NCBI GenBank assembly: GCA_020444905.1
Contig: JAGRHQ010000003.1
Span: forward strand, 1 to 48,436
Origin: Candidatus Competibacteraceae bacterium
GTDB taxonomy: Bacteria > Pseudomonadota > Gammaproteobacteria > Competibacterales > Competibacteraceae
Direction: 5' to 3'
Length of the DNA stretch: 48,436 nt
Notes under the pieces: model-generated
Databases searched by the model: none
What the model saw: the letters and a program-made list of their open reading frames with translations, nothing else
What the model was told of the DNA's origin: nothing
Shown: positions 26,415 through 36,600 of the stretch, piece after piece
Position numbering within the stretch: the first letter of the stretch is position 1
How the letters are laid out: each line of letters starts with the position of its first letter
Position numbers and translations under genes: made by a program

Positions 26415-28007
26415 TCAGCCTTGTCCCGAGGCTGTCTTGAAAACATTCACCGCGCCTGTCAGGGCGTTGGCCCGAAGTGTCAATTGCCCGGCTGCGGCGG
26501 TAATTCTTTCAGCAAAAGCCGCGTTTTCCTGGGTGACGCGGTCGATCTGCATGGCCGCTTCGTTAATCTGTCCGATGCCAGCGGCCTGTTCGCGGGTGGC
26601 TTGATTGATTTCGCTCATGATGGTGGATACCCGCTTAACGGCAACCACGACTTCCTCCATCGTGCCGCTGGCATCGCCAGAAAGTTTAGCCCCAGATTCG
26701 ACTTTACGCAGCGAATCGGAAATCAACGTTTTGATTTCCTTAGCGGCTAACGCGGTTTTTTGCGCCAGATTGCGCACTTCGCCAGCGACGACGGCAAATC
26801 CCCGGCCCTGTTCCCCGGCGCGGGCCGCCTCGACCGCCGCATTCAACGCCAGGATGTTGGTTTGAAAAGCGATATCGTCAATCACGCTGATAATATCCGC
26901 GATTTTTTTGGAGCTGGCGTCAATATCAGCCATATTGGCGGCAACTTGGCCGACAACTTTTCCACTACGCTCGGCGACCGTCGAGGCGTTCACCGTTAGT
27001 TGATTGGCTTGCTGGGCCAGATCCGCGGTTTGTTGTACGGTGGCGTGGATTTGCTCCATACTGGCAGCGGTCTCTTCAAGGCTGGAGGCCTGAGACTCCG
27101 TTCGGGCGGACAATTCGCTGATGCCAGAAGAGATTTGTTCAATTTCGCTGTGGATCTCCTGCGCCTGGGAGCGGACATCCCCCACAATCCCCAGGAGATT
27201 GACATTAGTTTGATTGAGAACTCGTAGGATGCGCCCGATTTCATCGCTACGAGTCGTGCTTATGCGTCCGCCCAAGTCGCCGCTGGCGATGCGCCGGGCA
27301 AAATCCAGGATAGCCTCCAGGGGTCGAATCAGCGTGCGCGACAACCAGGCGCCGAGTAGTCCTCCTACGCCCATACAGGTCACAATCAGCATCAGGAGTT
27401 GGCGCCAATCGAAGCCGGTCACCGGGGAGTCGGCTTGCAGCCAAAGCAGGCTGACGGATCGAATCCCGATGATCGCAGCCACCATCAACAGCATCGCGAT
27501 CCAGATTCGCGCATTGATGCCGATGCTCTTCCAGAAATTCAACTTGCCCAGCAGACCCTTACGGATGACCAGGCCATTACGTAGGCCGTAACGGCTTTGA
27601 CCGCTTCGTATATCCTGGTAGAGCGCGCTGGCTGCGGTAATTTCGTCACGGGTGGGCTTGACGCGGACGGACATGTAACCTACGGGCTTACCTTGTTCGA
27701 TGATGGGGGTCACATTGGCTTTTACCCAGTAATAATCCCCGTTCTTGCAGCGATTTTTGACCAGTGCGGTCCATGACCGTCCCGTTTGAATGGTCGCCCA
27801 CAAATCGGCAAACGCTTCCGGCGGCATGTCTGGATGGCGCACAAGGTTGTGCGGCGCGCCGATAAGCTCCTCTTCGCTAAAACCACTAATCTCGATAAAA
27901 GCTGGATTAGCGTAAGTAATCCGGCTCTTAAGGTCAGTAGTGGAAACCAGAGTGGCGTTCTCTTCGAGAATATGTTCTTTATTAGTGACGGGAAGATTAG
28001 TGCGCAT
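26415..28007 (-). CDS. Aer-like PAS-domain methyl-accepting chemotaxis protein
   Basis: A 530-residue chemoreceptor of the aerotaxis type. An N-terminal cytoplasmic PAS domain (about residues 15-120) carries [36 protein letters not shown] and [14 protein letters not shown], which in Aer bind FAD and sense redox. A pair of membrane segments (about 168-190 and 203-222) follows, then HAMP ([18 protein letters not shown]) and a signalling domain with [20 protein letters not shown]. There is no periplasmic sensor domain. It probably reports respiratory state or oxygen to the Che pathway. FAD binding is inferred from the PAS type. Confidence 0.9.
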   Translation of the reverse strand: MRTNLPVTNKEHILEENATLVSTTDLKSRITYANPAFIEISGFSEEELIGAPHNLVRHPDMPPEAFADLWATIQTGRSWTALVKNRCKNGDYYWVKANVTPIIEQGKPVGYMSVRVKPTRDEITAASALYQDIRSGQSRYGLRNGLVIRKGLLGKLNFWKSIGINARIWIAMLLMVAAIIGIRSVSLLWLQADSPVTGFDWRQLLMLIVTCMGVGGLLGAWLSRTLIRPLEAILDFARRIASGDLGGRISTTRSDEIGRILRVLNQTNVNLLGIVGDVRSQAQEIHSEIEQISSGISELSARTESQASSLEETAASMEQIHATVQQTADLAQQANQLTVNASTVAERSGKVVGQVAANMADIDASSKKIADIISVIDDIAFQTNILALNAAVEAARAGEQGRGFAVVAGEVRNLAQKTALAAKEIKTLISDSLRKVESGAKLSGDASGTMEEVVVAVKRVSTIMSEINQATREQAAGIGQINEAAMQIDRVTQENAAFAERITAAAGQLTLRANALTGAVNVFKTASGQG

Positions 28008-28320
28008 GGTTACAATCCATTAGTTACTCTTTAAAGGCATTCGTAGTAATCAAAAGGCGATTTCCCCAATCCTTGAAAATCATGCGGGATTTTCTTTACA
28101 ACACCCTGAGAGAAGCCGCTGCCTAGTTCGTAAGCTTCAAGTTATCATTATAACATTAGCAAGTTTTTGGGGAAAATTCCGACTTTTTTTGTCGCTTTAA
28201 TCAAGCGCCGCCTCTCGCTGGAAATTGAGAGGCTCGGCGATCCAGCCGAAGCTTCGGCGAATTGGCGCGTTTTCGCCTAAAATGATAAGTTGTTCGCATT
28301 CACCATCTCAGTACGGAATC
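28008..28320. other. Divergent intergenic region between the Aer-like gene and nadK
   Basis: This region should hold both promoters. It contains CCTCTC (28211-28216) and GAGAGG (28227-28232) as a 6-base inverted repeat with a 10-base loop. A perfect 14-base palindrome GCCGAAGCTTCGGC lies at 28245-28258. A run of seven T's lies near 28184-28191. I see no gene; an in-frame extension of nadK upstream of 28321 is not convincing. Confidence 0.55.
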
Positions 28321-29226
28321 ATGTCCTCCACTCCGGTTTTCCACACCATTGGCCTGATTGGCAAATTCGGCGATCCAAATGTTGCCGGCACCCTCCATCA
28401 AATCGCTGCTCATCTGCAGCGACAGCGCCAACTGCGGGTGCTGCTCGATGACAGTTCGGCCCGTTTGATTCCCAATCACGATCTGGAGGTCGCTAGCCGG
28501 GAAGCAATTGGCGAACAATGCGATTTGGTCATTGTCATGGGCGGCGACGGCACCATGCTGAACGCCGCCCGTTCGCTGGTCGATTACGAAACGCCGATCC
28601 TGGGCATTAACTTGGGCCGGCTGGGCTTTCTGGCCGATGTGTCGCCGGGCGAACTTCCACATCGGCTGGATGAAGTGCTGAACGGCGAATTCCGTGAAGC
28701 GCGTCGTTTAATCCTGCATGCTCAGGTATTGCGCAACGGTCAGGTGACCGGCGAAGCCGATGCGCTGAATGATGTGGTCGTTCACAAGTGCGAAGTGGCG
28801 CGCATGATCGAAGTGGACACCTTTCTCGACAGCCGTTTTCTGAATGCCTACCACGCTGACGGACTGATTATTTCCACCCCGACCGGCTCCACCGCCTACG
28901 CGCTGGCGGGCGGCGGGCCGATCATCTATCCCGGTCTGGAAGCGGTGGTGTTAGTGCCGATTTGCCCACATACCCTGACGCATCGCCCGATCGTGGTTAG
29001 CGCCGACAGCAGCATCGAAGTCGTACTCAACGCGGCCACCACCACCCAATCGCAAATTACCTGCGATGGGCAGGTCAGTCTGGCGATTGAACCCGGCGAC
29101 CGCGTAGTGATTCGCAAGAAGGCGCATAAGGTCAGGCTGCTGCATCCGGTTAACCATGACTATTTCAAGCTGCTGCGGGCCAAGCTGCGCTGGGGCCTGA
29201 GTCCGGAAGCGTCGCCGTTCATCTGA
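28321..29226 (+). CDS. nadK: NAD kinase
   Basis: A 301-residue cytoplasmic enzyme making NADP from NAD and ATP (or polyphosphate). ATG 28321 gives the family-typical start FHTIGLIGKFGDP. Key motifs: MGGDGTML (residues 73-80), with the GGDG loop binding phosphate, the NLGRLGFLADV stretch, DGLIISTPTGSTAYALAGGG, and C-terminal CDGQVSLAIEPGD. Gene order nadK-recN is common in gammaproteobacteria, and recN follows 10 bases later, indicating an operon. Length is close to the 292 residues of E. coli NadK. Confidence 0.97.
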   Translation: MSSTPVFHTIGLIGKFGDPNVAGTLHQIAAHLQRQRQLRVLLDDSSARLIPNHDLEVASREAIGEQCDLVIVMGGDGTMLNAARSLVDYETPILGINLGRLGFLADVSPGELPHRLDEVLNGEFREARRLILHAQVLRNGQVTGEADALNDVVVHKCEVARMIEVDTFLDSRFLNAYHADGLIISTPTGSTAYALAGGGPIIYPGLEAVVLVPICPHTLTHRPIVVSADSSIEVVLNAATTTQSQITCDGQVSLAIEPGDRVVIRKKAHKVRLLHPVNHDYFKLLRAKLRWGLSPEASPFI

Positions 29227-29236
29227 ACTTGCCGTC

Positions 29237-30925
29237 ATGCTGACCCAGTTGCGCATTCGCGATTTCGCTATTGTTGAGGAACTGGAGCTGGAACTGGCGG
29301 CGGGCATGACCGCTGTAACCGGTGAAACCGGAGCCGGTAAATCCATTCTGGTCGACGCCATTGGTTTATTGCTAGGCGACCGGGCCGACAGCGGCGTAAT
29401 CCGGCATGGCGCAGAGCGGACGGACATCAGCGCGGCGTTCGACCTTGACGCCCTGCCAACAGCGCGGGCCTGGCTGACGGAGCGCGATCTGAGCGATGCC
29501 GGGGAATGCCATCTGCGCCGGGTCGTGGCTCGCAATGGCCGTTCCCGCAACTACATCAATGGCGTTCCGCAACCGGCCCAGGCGTTGCGGGAGCTGGGCG
29601 AGCGTCTGGTAGATATCCACGGCCAGCATGAACACCAGTCGCTGCTGCGGCGCGAAGCGCAGCGGCAATTGCTGGACGACTACGCGGACAATACGAATTT
29701 AGTCACCGAAGTTGCAGAGCGTTACCGAAGCTGGAGCCGGTTGCGCCAGGAATGGCGCGATTTGCGCCAAGCCAGTCAGGAGCGCGACGCCCGGCTGGAT
29801 ATTCTGCGTTATCACCTGCGGGAGCTGGCAGCGCTGAATCTGGCCGAGGGCGAGGTGGCGGAACTGGAAGCCGAGCAGAAACGGTTAGCTCACGCCAGTC
29901 AGTTGCTGGAGACCGGCCAGCGTCTGCTGATCTGGTTGAGTGAAAGCGATGAGAATGCGGTCGCCGACCGGCTGAATCAGAGTTTGCGGGAGCTGGAAAC
30001 GCTGAATCGGCTGGATGATCGACTCGCTCCGGTGGGCGAACTGTTGAATGCCGCTTTAATCCAGGTGCAGGAGGCCAGCAGTGAATTGCGCAGTTACGTC
30101 CAGGCCCTGGACCTCGATCCTGGGCATTTGGCGCAAATTGACCAACGGTTAAATGCCGCCCACCAACTCGCACGCAAGCATCGCATCGATGCCGGGGAGT
30201 TACCCGCGTTACGGGCGCGGTTCGAGACCGAACTAGATGGGTTGGAGCATAGCGAAACCCGGCTGGATGAGCTACAGCAAGCGGTGAAAGCGGCGCGGGT
30301 CACTTATCAGGAATCTGCCGACCGATTGAGCGAGCGGCGGGCAGCGGCGGCACGGGAGCTTGGGGAGCGGGTTTCGCAGGCTTTGCCCGGCCTGGGGATG
30401 CCGGGGGGACGTTTCAGCATCACGCTGGAGCGACTGGAAAAACCCACAGTAAGCGGCATGGAGACGGTGGAGTTTCTGGTCAGCGCCAATCCAGGTCAAC
30501 CCTTGCGGCCCTTATCAAAAGTCGTGTCCGGTGGCGAATTGTCGCGCATCAGCCTGGCTATTCAGGTGATCACCGCCCGCGCCGCGCGCATCCCGACGCT
30601 GATTTTCGACGAAGTGGATACCGGCATCGGCGGCGGTGTGGCGGAAGTCGTGGGCCGGCAATTGCGCACTCTGGGCGGCAATAGGCAGGTGCTGTGCGTA
30701 ACCCATTTGCCACAAGTCGCGGCGCAGGCCCATCAGCAACTCAAGGTGGAAAAGCAGACCGATGGCGAAAACACTCACACTCAGGTCATGCCGCTGGAGA
30801 TTGGGGAACGGATCACGGAAATTGCCCGGATGCTGGGCGGACTGGAGCTGACAGCGAATACTCTGGCCCATGCGCAGGAGATGGTGGAGAAGGCGGCTGT
30901 ATCGACGATAGACGGGGAACTCTGA
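29237..30925 (+). CDS. recN: DNA repair protein RecN
   Basis: A 562-residue SMC-like ATPase acting early in double-strand-break repair. The N-terminal Walker A is in TGETGAGKSILVDAIG (residues 28-43). Long coiled-coil arms fill the centre (around 150-360), and the C-terminal half of the head has the signature VVSGGELSRISLA and Walker B TLIFDEVDTGIGGG. Length matches the family (about 553 in E. coli). Its TGA overlaps the ATG of the next gene by one base, so translation of that gene is probably coupled. RecN is usually under LexA control; I did not see a clear LexA box upstream of nadK or recN. Confidence 0.97.
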   Translation: MLTQLRIRDFAIVEELELELAAGMTAVTGETGAGKSILVDAIGLLLGDRADSGVIRHGAERTDISAAFDLDALPTARAWLTERDLSDAGECHLRRVVARNGRSRNYINGVPQPAQALRELGERLVDIHGQHEHQSLLRREAQRQLLDDYADNTNLVTEVAERYRSWSRLRQEWRDLRQASQERDARLDILRYHLRELAALNLAEGEVAELEAEQKRLAHASQLLETGQRLLIWLSESDENAVADRLNQSLRELETLNRLDDRLAPVGELLNAALIQVQEASSELRSYVQALDLDPGHLAQIDQRLNAAHQLARKHRIDAGELPALRARFETELDGLEHSETRLDELQQAVKAARVTYQESADRLSERRAAAARELGERVSQALPGLGMPGGRFSITLERLEKPTVSGMETVEFLVSANPGQPLRPLSKVVSGGELSRISLAIQVITARAARIPTLIFDEVDTGIGGGVAEVVGRQLRTLGGNRQVLCVTHLPQVAAQAHQQLKVEKQTDGENTHTQVMPLEIGERITEIARMLGGLELTANTLAHAQEMVEKAAVSTIDGEL

Positions 30926-31401
30926 TGAACTGGCAAGAAGTCTGTGCGGATACGCATCTACGCAATCTGCCGTTTAAAATTGAATTAAATGAATACGGGC
31001 AGGTGGTCATGTCTCCAGTCAAGGTTTATCACTCGGCGTTTCAGGGAGAAATCGAATATCGGCTGCGCTTCCTGCTGCCTCATGGTCGAACTTTGCCTGA
31101 ATGCGCAATCGCGACGCCTAAAGGCACGAAAGCCGCTGACGTCGCCTGGATTTCCCCGGAACGCTTCCAGATCGTCCGGGAAGAAGATGAATGCTCCATT
31201 GCCCCGGAAATCTGCGTTGAAGTGATTTCGTCCAGCAACTCGAAACGCGAGACCAGCGAGAAAATCGCCCTGTATTTCAATCAGGGGGCGCTGGAGTGCT
31301 GGACCTGCGACGAGGATGGGAATATGCAGTTTTACGCCCCAGGCGGACCGCTGGGAAAATCAGTGCTTGCGCCAGATTTTCCGGTTAAAGTTGATTTGTA
31401 A
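30925..31401 (+). CDS. Uma2-family (DUF820) putative PD-(D/E)XK nuclease
   Basis: A 158-residue protein starting at the ATG that overlaps the recN stop. It shows the Uma2 pattern: LNEYGQVVMSPVKVYHS near the N-terminus, Asp72 in KAADVAWISPE, and Glu99 in EICVEVISSSNSKRET, corresponding to the acidic core of the PD-(D/E)XK fold. YFNQGALECWTCDEDG is also typical. It is somewhat short for the family (usually about 180-200). The Lys of the catalytic motif is not obvious at the usual place, so nuclease activity is uncertain. Uma2 genes are abundant in cyanobacteria and other environmental bacteria and have no established role; coupling to recN may be incidental. Confidence 0.8.
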   Translation: MNWQEVCADTHLRNLPFKIELNEYGQVVMSPVKVYHSAFQGEIEYRLRFLLPHGRTLPECAIATPKGTKAADVAWISPERFQIVREEDECSIAPEICVEVISSSNSKRETSEKIALYFNQGALECWTCDEDGNMQFYAPGGPLGKSVLAPDFPVKVDL

Positions 31402-31415
31402 ACGAGGATTCCGCT

Positions 31416-31982
31416 ATGCCCTTCAAGAATTCCGCAACGCACTATGGCTCGGTGACTCGCTTCCTGCATTGGTCAGTCGTCGCCCTGTTCCTCTGGCAAT
31501 ATGTCAGCGCGGCGATCATGACCCACCTGGCAAGGGACAAGACGTTGCTGAGCTTGACCCAGGGCGACTTCTACAACTGGCATAAATCTATCGGTTTGGC
31601 GCTGTTAGCTTTAGCGTTGGCGCGGCTGATCTGGCGCAAGACGACGCCACTGCCCGACTGGGCGCCAACCCTGTCGCCGGCGGAACAGGCGTTCTCCCAC
31701 TGGAATGAAGTCCGGCTCTACTGGTGCATGTTCCTGTTGCCCATCAGCGGCTATCTGTTCGTGATGGCCGGAGGATTCGGGGTCAAGCTGTTGGGTCTGT
31801 ACGACCTGCCCAATCCCATCGGCAAACAGGGTGGGCTGGCGACCACGATGATGGCGGCGCACATTGTCCTGGGCTACGCCGCCGTCGTATTCATCGCCTG
31901 GCATGTCGGCATTGGCCTCAAGCACCACTGGTTCGACAAGGATGGTTTTCTGAACCGCATGTTGCCGTTCAGGCGGTCTTGA
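31416..31982 (+). CDS. Cytochrome b561 family protein
   Basis: A 188-residue inner-membrane di-heme b-type cytochrome of the CybB type, transferring electrons between quinol and unknown partners. Four membrane segments are evident. Histidines fit for heme ligation appear in VTRFLHWSVVALFLW, YNWHKSIGLALLALALARL, MMAAHIVLGYAAVVFIAWHV and GLKHHW. Typical closing sequence is FDKDGFLNRMLPFR. GAGG lies 9 bases before the ATG at 31416. It follows the Uma2 gene by 14 bases. Its last 14 bases overlap the end of the convergent methyltransferase gene. Confidence 0.92.
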   Translation: MPFKNSATHYGSVTRFLHWSVVALFLWQYVSAAIMTHLARDKTLLSLTQGDFYNWHKSIGLALLALALARLIWRKTTPLPDWAPTLSPAEQAFSHWNEVRLYWCMFLLPISGYLFVMAGGFGVKLLGLYDLPNPIGKQGGLATTMMAAHIVLGYAAVVFIAWHVGIGLKHHWFDKDGFLNRMLPFRRS

Positions 31983-33015
31983 TCTTGCCAAACCGGTAAT
32001 GCGACACGCCCCATTCTTCGCCCTTGCGATAACCAAACAGTTCCGCATAGGCCATGAAGAACACCCGCCAGCGCTGAAACCAGCGCTCGGCTTCATCAAC
32101 GCCATAGGTTTCCCGGAATAGACCGAGAATCTCCTCCCGATGCCGATCCTGGTTCACCCGCCAGGCTTCCAATGTGCGTTGATAGTGGCGACCGTTGAAA
32201 TGCCAATCCTCCTCCAAGTGGAGGTCGCCTTGGAAACGCGGCAACAAGTCACGGGACGGCATCAGTCCTCCGGTGAAGAAGTAGCGTCCCATCCAGTTGT
32301 TCTCGCCCTCGATCTCGCAGGGACAGGCTAAAGCGCGATGCGTGCAAATATGTACGAACAGCTTCCCGCCCAGTTTCAACCAGGCATGGATGCGCCCCAC
32401 CCATTCTTGGTAGTTGCGTATAGGTCCGAACATCTCGACCGACAGCACCCGATCGAAACGCCGGTTGGTGGAAAAATCGTTCATGTCGGCGGTAATGACC
32501 TGCACGTTGTCGAAACCACGTTCCCGGCAGCGCGCCTCGATAAATTCCCGCTGCGAGTTCGAGTTGGACACGGCGACGATCCTTGAATCGGGATAAAACT
32601 CCGCCAACCACAAAGTCAGCGATCCCCAACCGCAGCCCAGCTCCAGAATATCCTGATCAAAGCCCAACTCCGCGCGTTCGCAGGTCGAAGCCAACATCGC
32701 GGCTTCAGCAGTTTCCAGATCCTTCACTTCATCAGGCCACCAGCAGGCGCTATATTTCAAGCGCGGCCCCAGGATTTTCTGAAAAAAGCCGACAGGCGCT
32801 TCGTAATGTTGTTCATGGACTGGGGTCGTGCGCCGGGCGATCAGGCTTTTGTGCAACTCAGTCTCTAACCGGAGCGCGTCGGCTTCCCGCGCTTGCCCAT
32901 CGCCTATTGCTTTGCCCATGCGCAACCGCTCACCCAACAGGTGCCGAATACCAATGCGGATCAACCCGTCGGGGATATAACCCTGTTCCATGAGGTCAAT
33001 CATGATTTTGAGCAT
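31969..33015 (-). CDS. Cyclopropane-fatty-acyl-phospholipid synthase-family methyltransferase
   Basis: A 348-residue SAM-dependent methyltransferase from ATG 33015, with GAGG 6 bases upstream. The SAM-binding motif is LELGCGWGS (residues 124-132). Upstream KYSACWWPDEV matches the conserved region of CFA synthases (KYS-C..W), and HYEAPVGFFQKILG precedes it. The family also includes tuberculostearic acid synthases and N-methyltransferases. The N-terminal lipid-binding domain of E. coli Cfa is absent, and the sequence is nearer the plant coclaurine-type/Cfa-like group, so methylation of lipid unsaturations is only one option. It converges on and overlaps cytochrome b561 by 14 bases. Confidence 0.85.
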   Translation of the reverse strand: MLKIMIDLMEQGYIPDGLIRIGIRHLLGERLRMGKAIGDGQAREADALRLETELHKSLIARRTTPVHEQHYEAPVGFFQKILGPRLKYSACWWPDEVKDLETAEAAMLASTCERAELGFDQDILELGCGWGSLTLWLAEFYPDSRIVAVSNSNSQREFIEARCRERGFDNVQVITADMNDFSTNRRFDRVLSVEMFGPIRNYQEWVGRIHAWLKLGGKLFVHICTHRALACPCEIEGENNWMGRYFFTGGLMPSRDLLPRFQGDLHLEEDWHFNGRHYQRTLEAWRVNQDRHREEILGLFRETYGVDEAERWFQRWRVFFMAYAELFGYRKGEEWGVSHYRFGKIKTA

Positions 33016-33127
33016 CAGCAACCTCTACTCGACAACCACTCGAACATTCACAGGATGCCAATAAGCGCACTTCCCGCCGCCGCTGTGGTCTTGTTGAAAA
33101 GCTCCTTTCATCGCCTCGGAAATTTCC

Positions 33128-33466
33128 ATGCTGCGTTTTGTCGTCATTATTTGCGGAATCCTGCTGGGCCTGCTGGCGACAGCGATTCTGATCGCCAGCA
33201 ACCACAGCCATGTGCTGGCCGGATTGCGTCATTTGATCACCGATCCCTGGGGCATCGTCACCCTGATTGACTTGGGTATTGGCCTGCTCTTTGTTGCGGT
33301 CTGGTTGTGGCTGGTGGAGCCGGTTCGCTGGCGGGCAGTTGTGTGGATCATTGCTCTATTCCTGCTGGGCAATGTGGTCACGCTGGCGTATTTGCTATGT
33401 CGGACCTGCCAGGTTCGGCACTGGTCAGAACTGTTTCTGCCTTCCCGTCCCGGCGACCGGCGATAA
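33128..33466 (+). CDS. Small membrane protein, three transmembrane segments
   Basis: A 112-residue protein with three hydrophobic segments: FVVIICGILLGLLATAILIAS, IVTLIDLGIGLLFVAVWLWLV and AVVWIIALFLLGNVVTLAYLL. The arrangement resembles small DUF1475-like membrane proteins, a low-certainty match. The tail is charged (FLPSRPGDRR). It lies divergently from the methyltransferase and upstream of yhdP. No function can be assigned. Confidence 0.7.
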   Translation: MLRFVVIICGILLGLLATAILIASNHSHVLAGLRHLITDPWGIVTLIDLGIGLLFVAVWLWLVEPVRWRAVVWIIALFLLGNVVTLAYLLCRTCQVRHWSELFLPSRPGDRR

Positions 33467-33493
33467 GCGACAATAGCGGCATGAATAAAAGAC

Positions 33494-33515
33494 TTGTCTA
33501 AAAAATCTTAGACAA
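33494..33515. repeat. Perfect inverted repeat between small membrane gene and yhdP
   Basis: TTGTCTAA (33494-33501), loop AAAATC, TTAGACAA (33508-33515). An 8-base perfect dyad of low GC without a clean T-run, so either a weak terminator of the preceding gene or an operator for yhdP. Confidence 0.55.
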
Positions 33516-33550
33516 TAATTGTACATTATATTTGCAAACCGCCCAGACTG

Positions 33551-33580
33551 TTTGCAAAATTTTGCAGATTTTTGCAGATT
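33551..33580 (+). repeat. Three tandem 10-base TTTGCAnAT(T) repeats upstream of yhdP
   Basis: TTTGCAAAAT, TTTGCAGATT, TTTGCAGATT follow one another exactly at 33551, 33561 and 33571. A partial extra copy TTTGCAAACC lies at 33531 and TCTGCAAAAA near 33593. The 10-base period equals one helical turn, so the motif recurs on one DNA face 60-85 bases before the yhdP start. Confidence 0.7.
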
Positions 33581-33636
33581 TCGAGATAGGGTTCTGCAAA
33601 AAACTCTTTGATTGCCGAATTTGTCCCGAAGCGCGC

Positions 33637-36600
33637 ATGAGACAGCTTTTTCGAAATACCCTTCTTACACCCACCAGCCGCACACGCTGGACTTTACGCT
33701 GGATCCGTCGGCTATTGCTCACTCTGTTGTTGCCGCTACTACTTCTGGCGGCATTCGGTCAGTGGTGGATATTGCCGCGCCTGAATGATTATCGTGATGA
33801 CCTGGCCAGCGCGCTGGGCGATGCGTTGCACATACCGGTGCGCATCGAAGCCGTCACCGCAACCCTGGATGGCTGGCGTCTGGCGCTCGGGTTACGGGGA
33901 GTGAGCCTGGACGATCCTGGGCAGGATGCGACCCTGGCGCACTTCAAACAGGCGGCCATTACCCTGAACCTGTGGCGCTCCTTGCGCGAATGGCAGCCCA
34001 TCGTTGGGCGCATCCGCCTGGAAGGCGGTATTTTAACGCTGGAACAGAGACCGGATGGAACACCCGGACTATTCAATACCCGCACTCATTCAGACCAGGA
34101 TGACTCCTCGCTGTCGGACGTCGTTCGACGACTGTTTGAGCTGCCACAGATGGAGATTATCGGTGAACAATTAACTCTACAACGATCCGATGGTTTCACT
34201 TGGCAACTGCTGCATCCCTACCTGCGTCTCCAGGAGACGGCGCGCGGACGCCGACTAGCTGTAACCGCCGATTTGCCGGTGAAGTTTGGTAAACAACTGG
34301 AGTTGACTGTCGAACAGACGCCCACCAAGGAGGCGACGGCTGAAAGAAACTGGCGATTGCAGGGAAAAATCCATTTCGAGGATCAGGCCGGTCAGGCGTT
34401 CACTCCTACCGAGTTCGAGGCCATGCAGAATAGGACTGGATGGCAAGTAGTCATTCGGCGCCTGCGAGCGGAGAACGCCTTGACCTGGGTGATGCCCTGG
34501 TTAAACGAATCGGCCCGTCAATGGCTGACGCCGCTCAACCCGCAAGGCGAGTTGCCAGAAATCACGCTACGCCGCGAACCGGCCACTGGAGCCTACCGGA
34601 TAACTGCCGTTCTGCAAGGGATAAACGTGAGTTCAACCCACGGACTGCCCGGCTTCGACAACATCGCCGGACGGCTGACGCTCACTCCAGAGCAGGGCCG
34701 GATTGAGCTGAACTGCCGCACGATTCAGGTGGACACCGCGGGCCTGCTGCGTGCGCCTATTACTCTCGATACCCTCAGCGGAACCGTCGACTGGCGTCGT
34801 TCCGCCGAAGGTCTACAGGTGGAAAGCGCCAGCCTCCAATTGGCTAATGCCGATCTCAATGGCCAGTTTTGGGGCAGCGTCACCGTTCCCGATACGGGCA
34901 AACCGTTGTTGAATATCCAGGGCCATTATCACGACGTACACGTCAAACAAGCCTGGCGTTATCTGCCAGTCGCGGTGATTCCGCCAAAAGGCGTCGCCTG
35001 GCTGGATCGGGCGCTGATCGATGGCCGGGTCGCGACCGGCGATCTGGTTTTTCGAGGACCGCCCGCCGCCTTTCCCTTTGATCAGGATGAAGGACTGTTT
35101 GAAACCGGTTTTCAGGTTGAAGACGCCGTACTGGACTATGCGCCGGGTTGGCCGCGCCTGGAACGGCTGCGGGCTGAGGTGCGCTTCCGCAACCGGGGAC
35201 TGACCGTCGAAGCCCGCAGCGGTCGATTACTGGATGGCGAGCTACAGAAAACCACAACCCGGATTGATGATCTTTCCCGAGTTGTCGTAGCGGTTAAAGG
35301 ACAAGTCAAGGGTCCCGGCGCCAGTATGTGGCGGGCGCTTCAGGAAAGTCCTTTCGGTCATGAACTGAACGAGGATCTGCCAGATTTGCAAATCAGCGGC
35401 GCCAGTACGCTCGATCTCGAATTGACCCTGCCAACCGATGGACGCCCAAGTCAGACGCGGGGGCGCGTGGGATTACTGGACAATGATGTCAGTTTACCCG
35501 CCTGGAAAGTTGAACTGAGTCGATTACACGGTGAGGCGCGTTTTACAGAAAGCGGTCTGGAAGCCCGAAATGTCCAGGCATTGTGGCGCGGCGAAGCGAT
35601 CCGGTTCGATCTGGATCTGGCGGACCGTGAGGGGCGTCGTGAACTGCGAACGCAAGTGTTGGGAAAGCTGGGATTGCCGGCGCTGATCGGTCCGTCTGCC
35701 GCAGCGGATCTGGAATCTCAAATCACCGGCGCCAGCGACTGGAAAGCCGTGCTGGCGGTTCCGACCCATCGCCGGGAACAAGAGTCTGCATTCTCCCTGG
35801 AGTTGAGTTCGGATTTGCGTGGAGTCGCTATCGACTGGCCTTCGCCACTGGGCAAGACGGCGAGCGAGCCCCGTCCTCTGCGAATCACCGTGCAACCGAC
35901 CGATCAGAACCGCTGGGGCGTGGCGCTGGAGTACGAACCTAAGGTGCGAGCAGCGCTGGAGTTAAGCGGCCTGCTGGATACGCCCCAGTTTGAACGGGGT
36001 GAGTTGCGGATTGGCGCTGGCGCTGCGCAACTTCCCAGTGAATCCGGTCTAGCGATCACCGCTAAGTTGCCACGCTGGTCTTGGGCCGCTCCGGCTAAAA
36101 CGCCCTCTTTCAACCCACCGGAAAATCGCAGCAATACAGGCGTTCGCCCCCCCTCTTTGGCAAAGGTGGGTCGGGGGGGATTTCGGAACAATCCGTGCGA
36201 ACGGCCAAGTGCTCAGGAATTCACACCCAACGCATTCGCGCTGGTGCGCAGTCTGGATGCGCAGATTGATGCGTTCATGGTCGCCGGTCAGTCTTTCAGG
36301 GAAATGACGATCCATGCCCGCCGTTCATCCAGGGAATTGCAGATTGAACTCAACAGTGCGGCTTTGTCCGGGCAGGCGACCCTGCCAGACCAACCCACTC
36401 CAGCGCGTCCCATCAATGTCGCATTACAGCGCTTGCAGATCCAGCGCGCTACAGATGGCGTCTCCTCGCAGGGCAGACGGAAATCCACCATAAACCCCTG
36501 CCAACTGCCGCCACTGGCGTTGACGGTCGCCAATTTACAGATGGACGATCAGCATCTGGGGCGGTTGCGGCTGGCGGCCATACCACGTCCTGATGGCATC

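Noticed and set aside
28245-28258. GCCGAAGCTTCGGC perfect palindrome before nadK as an operator
   Set aside because: A 14-base palindrome in GC-rich DNA is plausible by chance, and there is no second copy or known motif; mentioned only in the intergenic entry.
30694-30924. Long N-terminal extension of the Uma2 gene inside recN
   Set aside because: It is a shadow of the recN reading frame; the Uma2 start is the ATG overlapping the recN stop.
33532-33636. Upstream TTG start for yhdP adding 35 residues
   Set aside because: The extension translates the TTTGCA repeat region, has no ribosome site and would displace the typical basic-then-membrane N-terminus.
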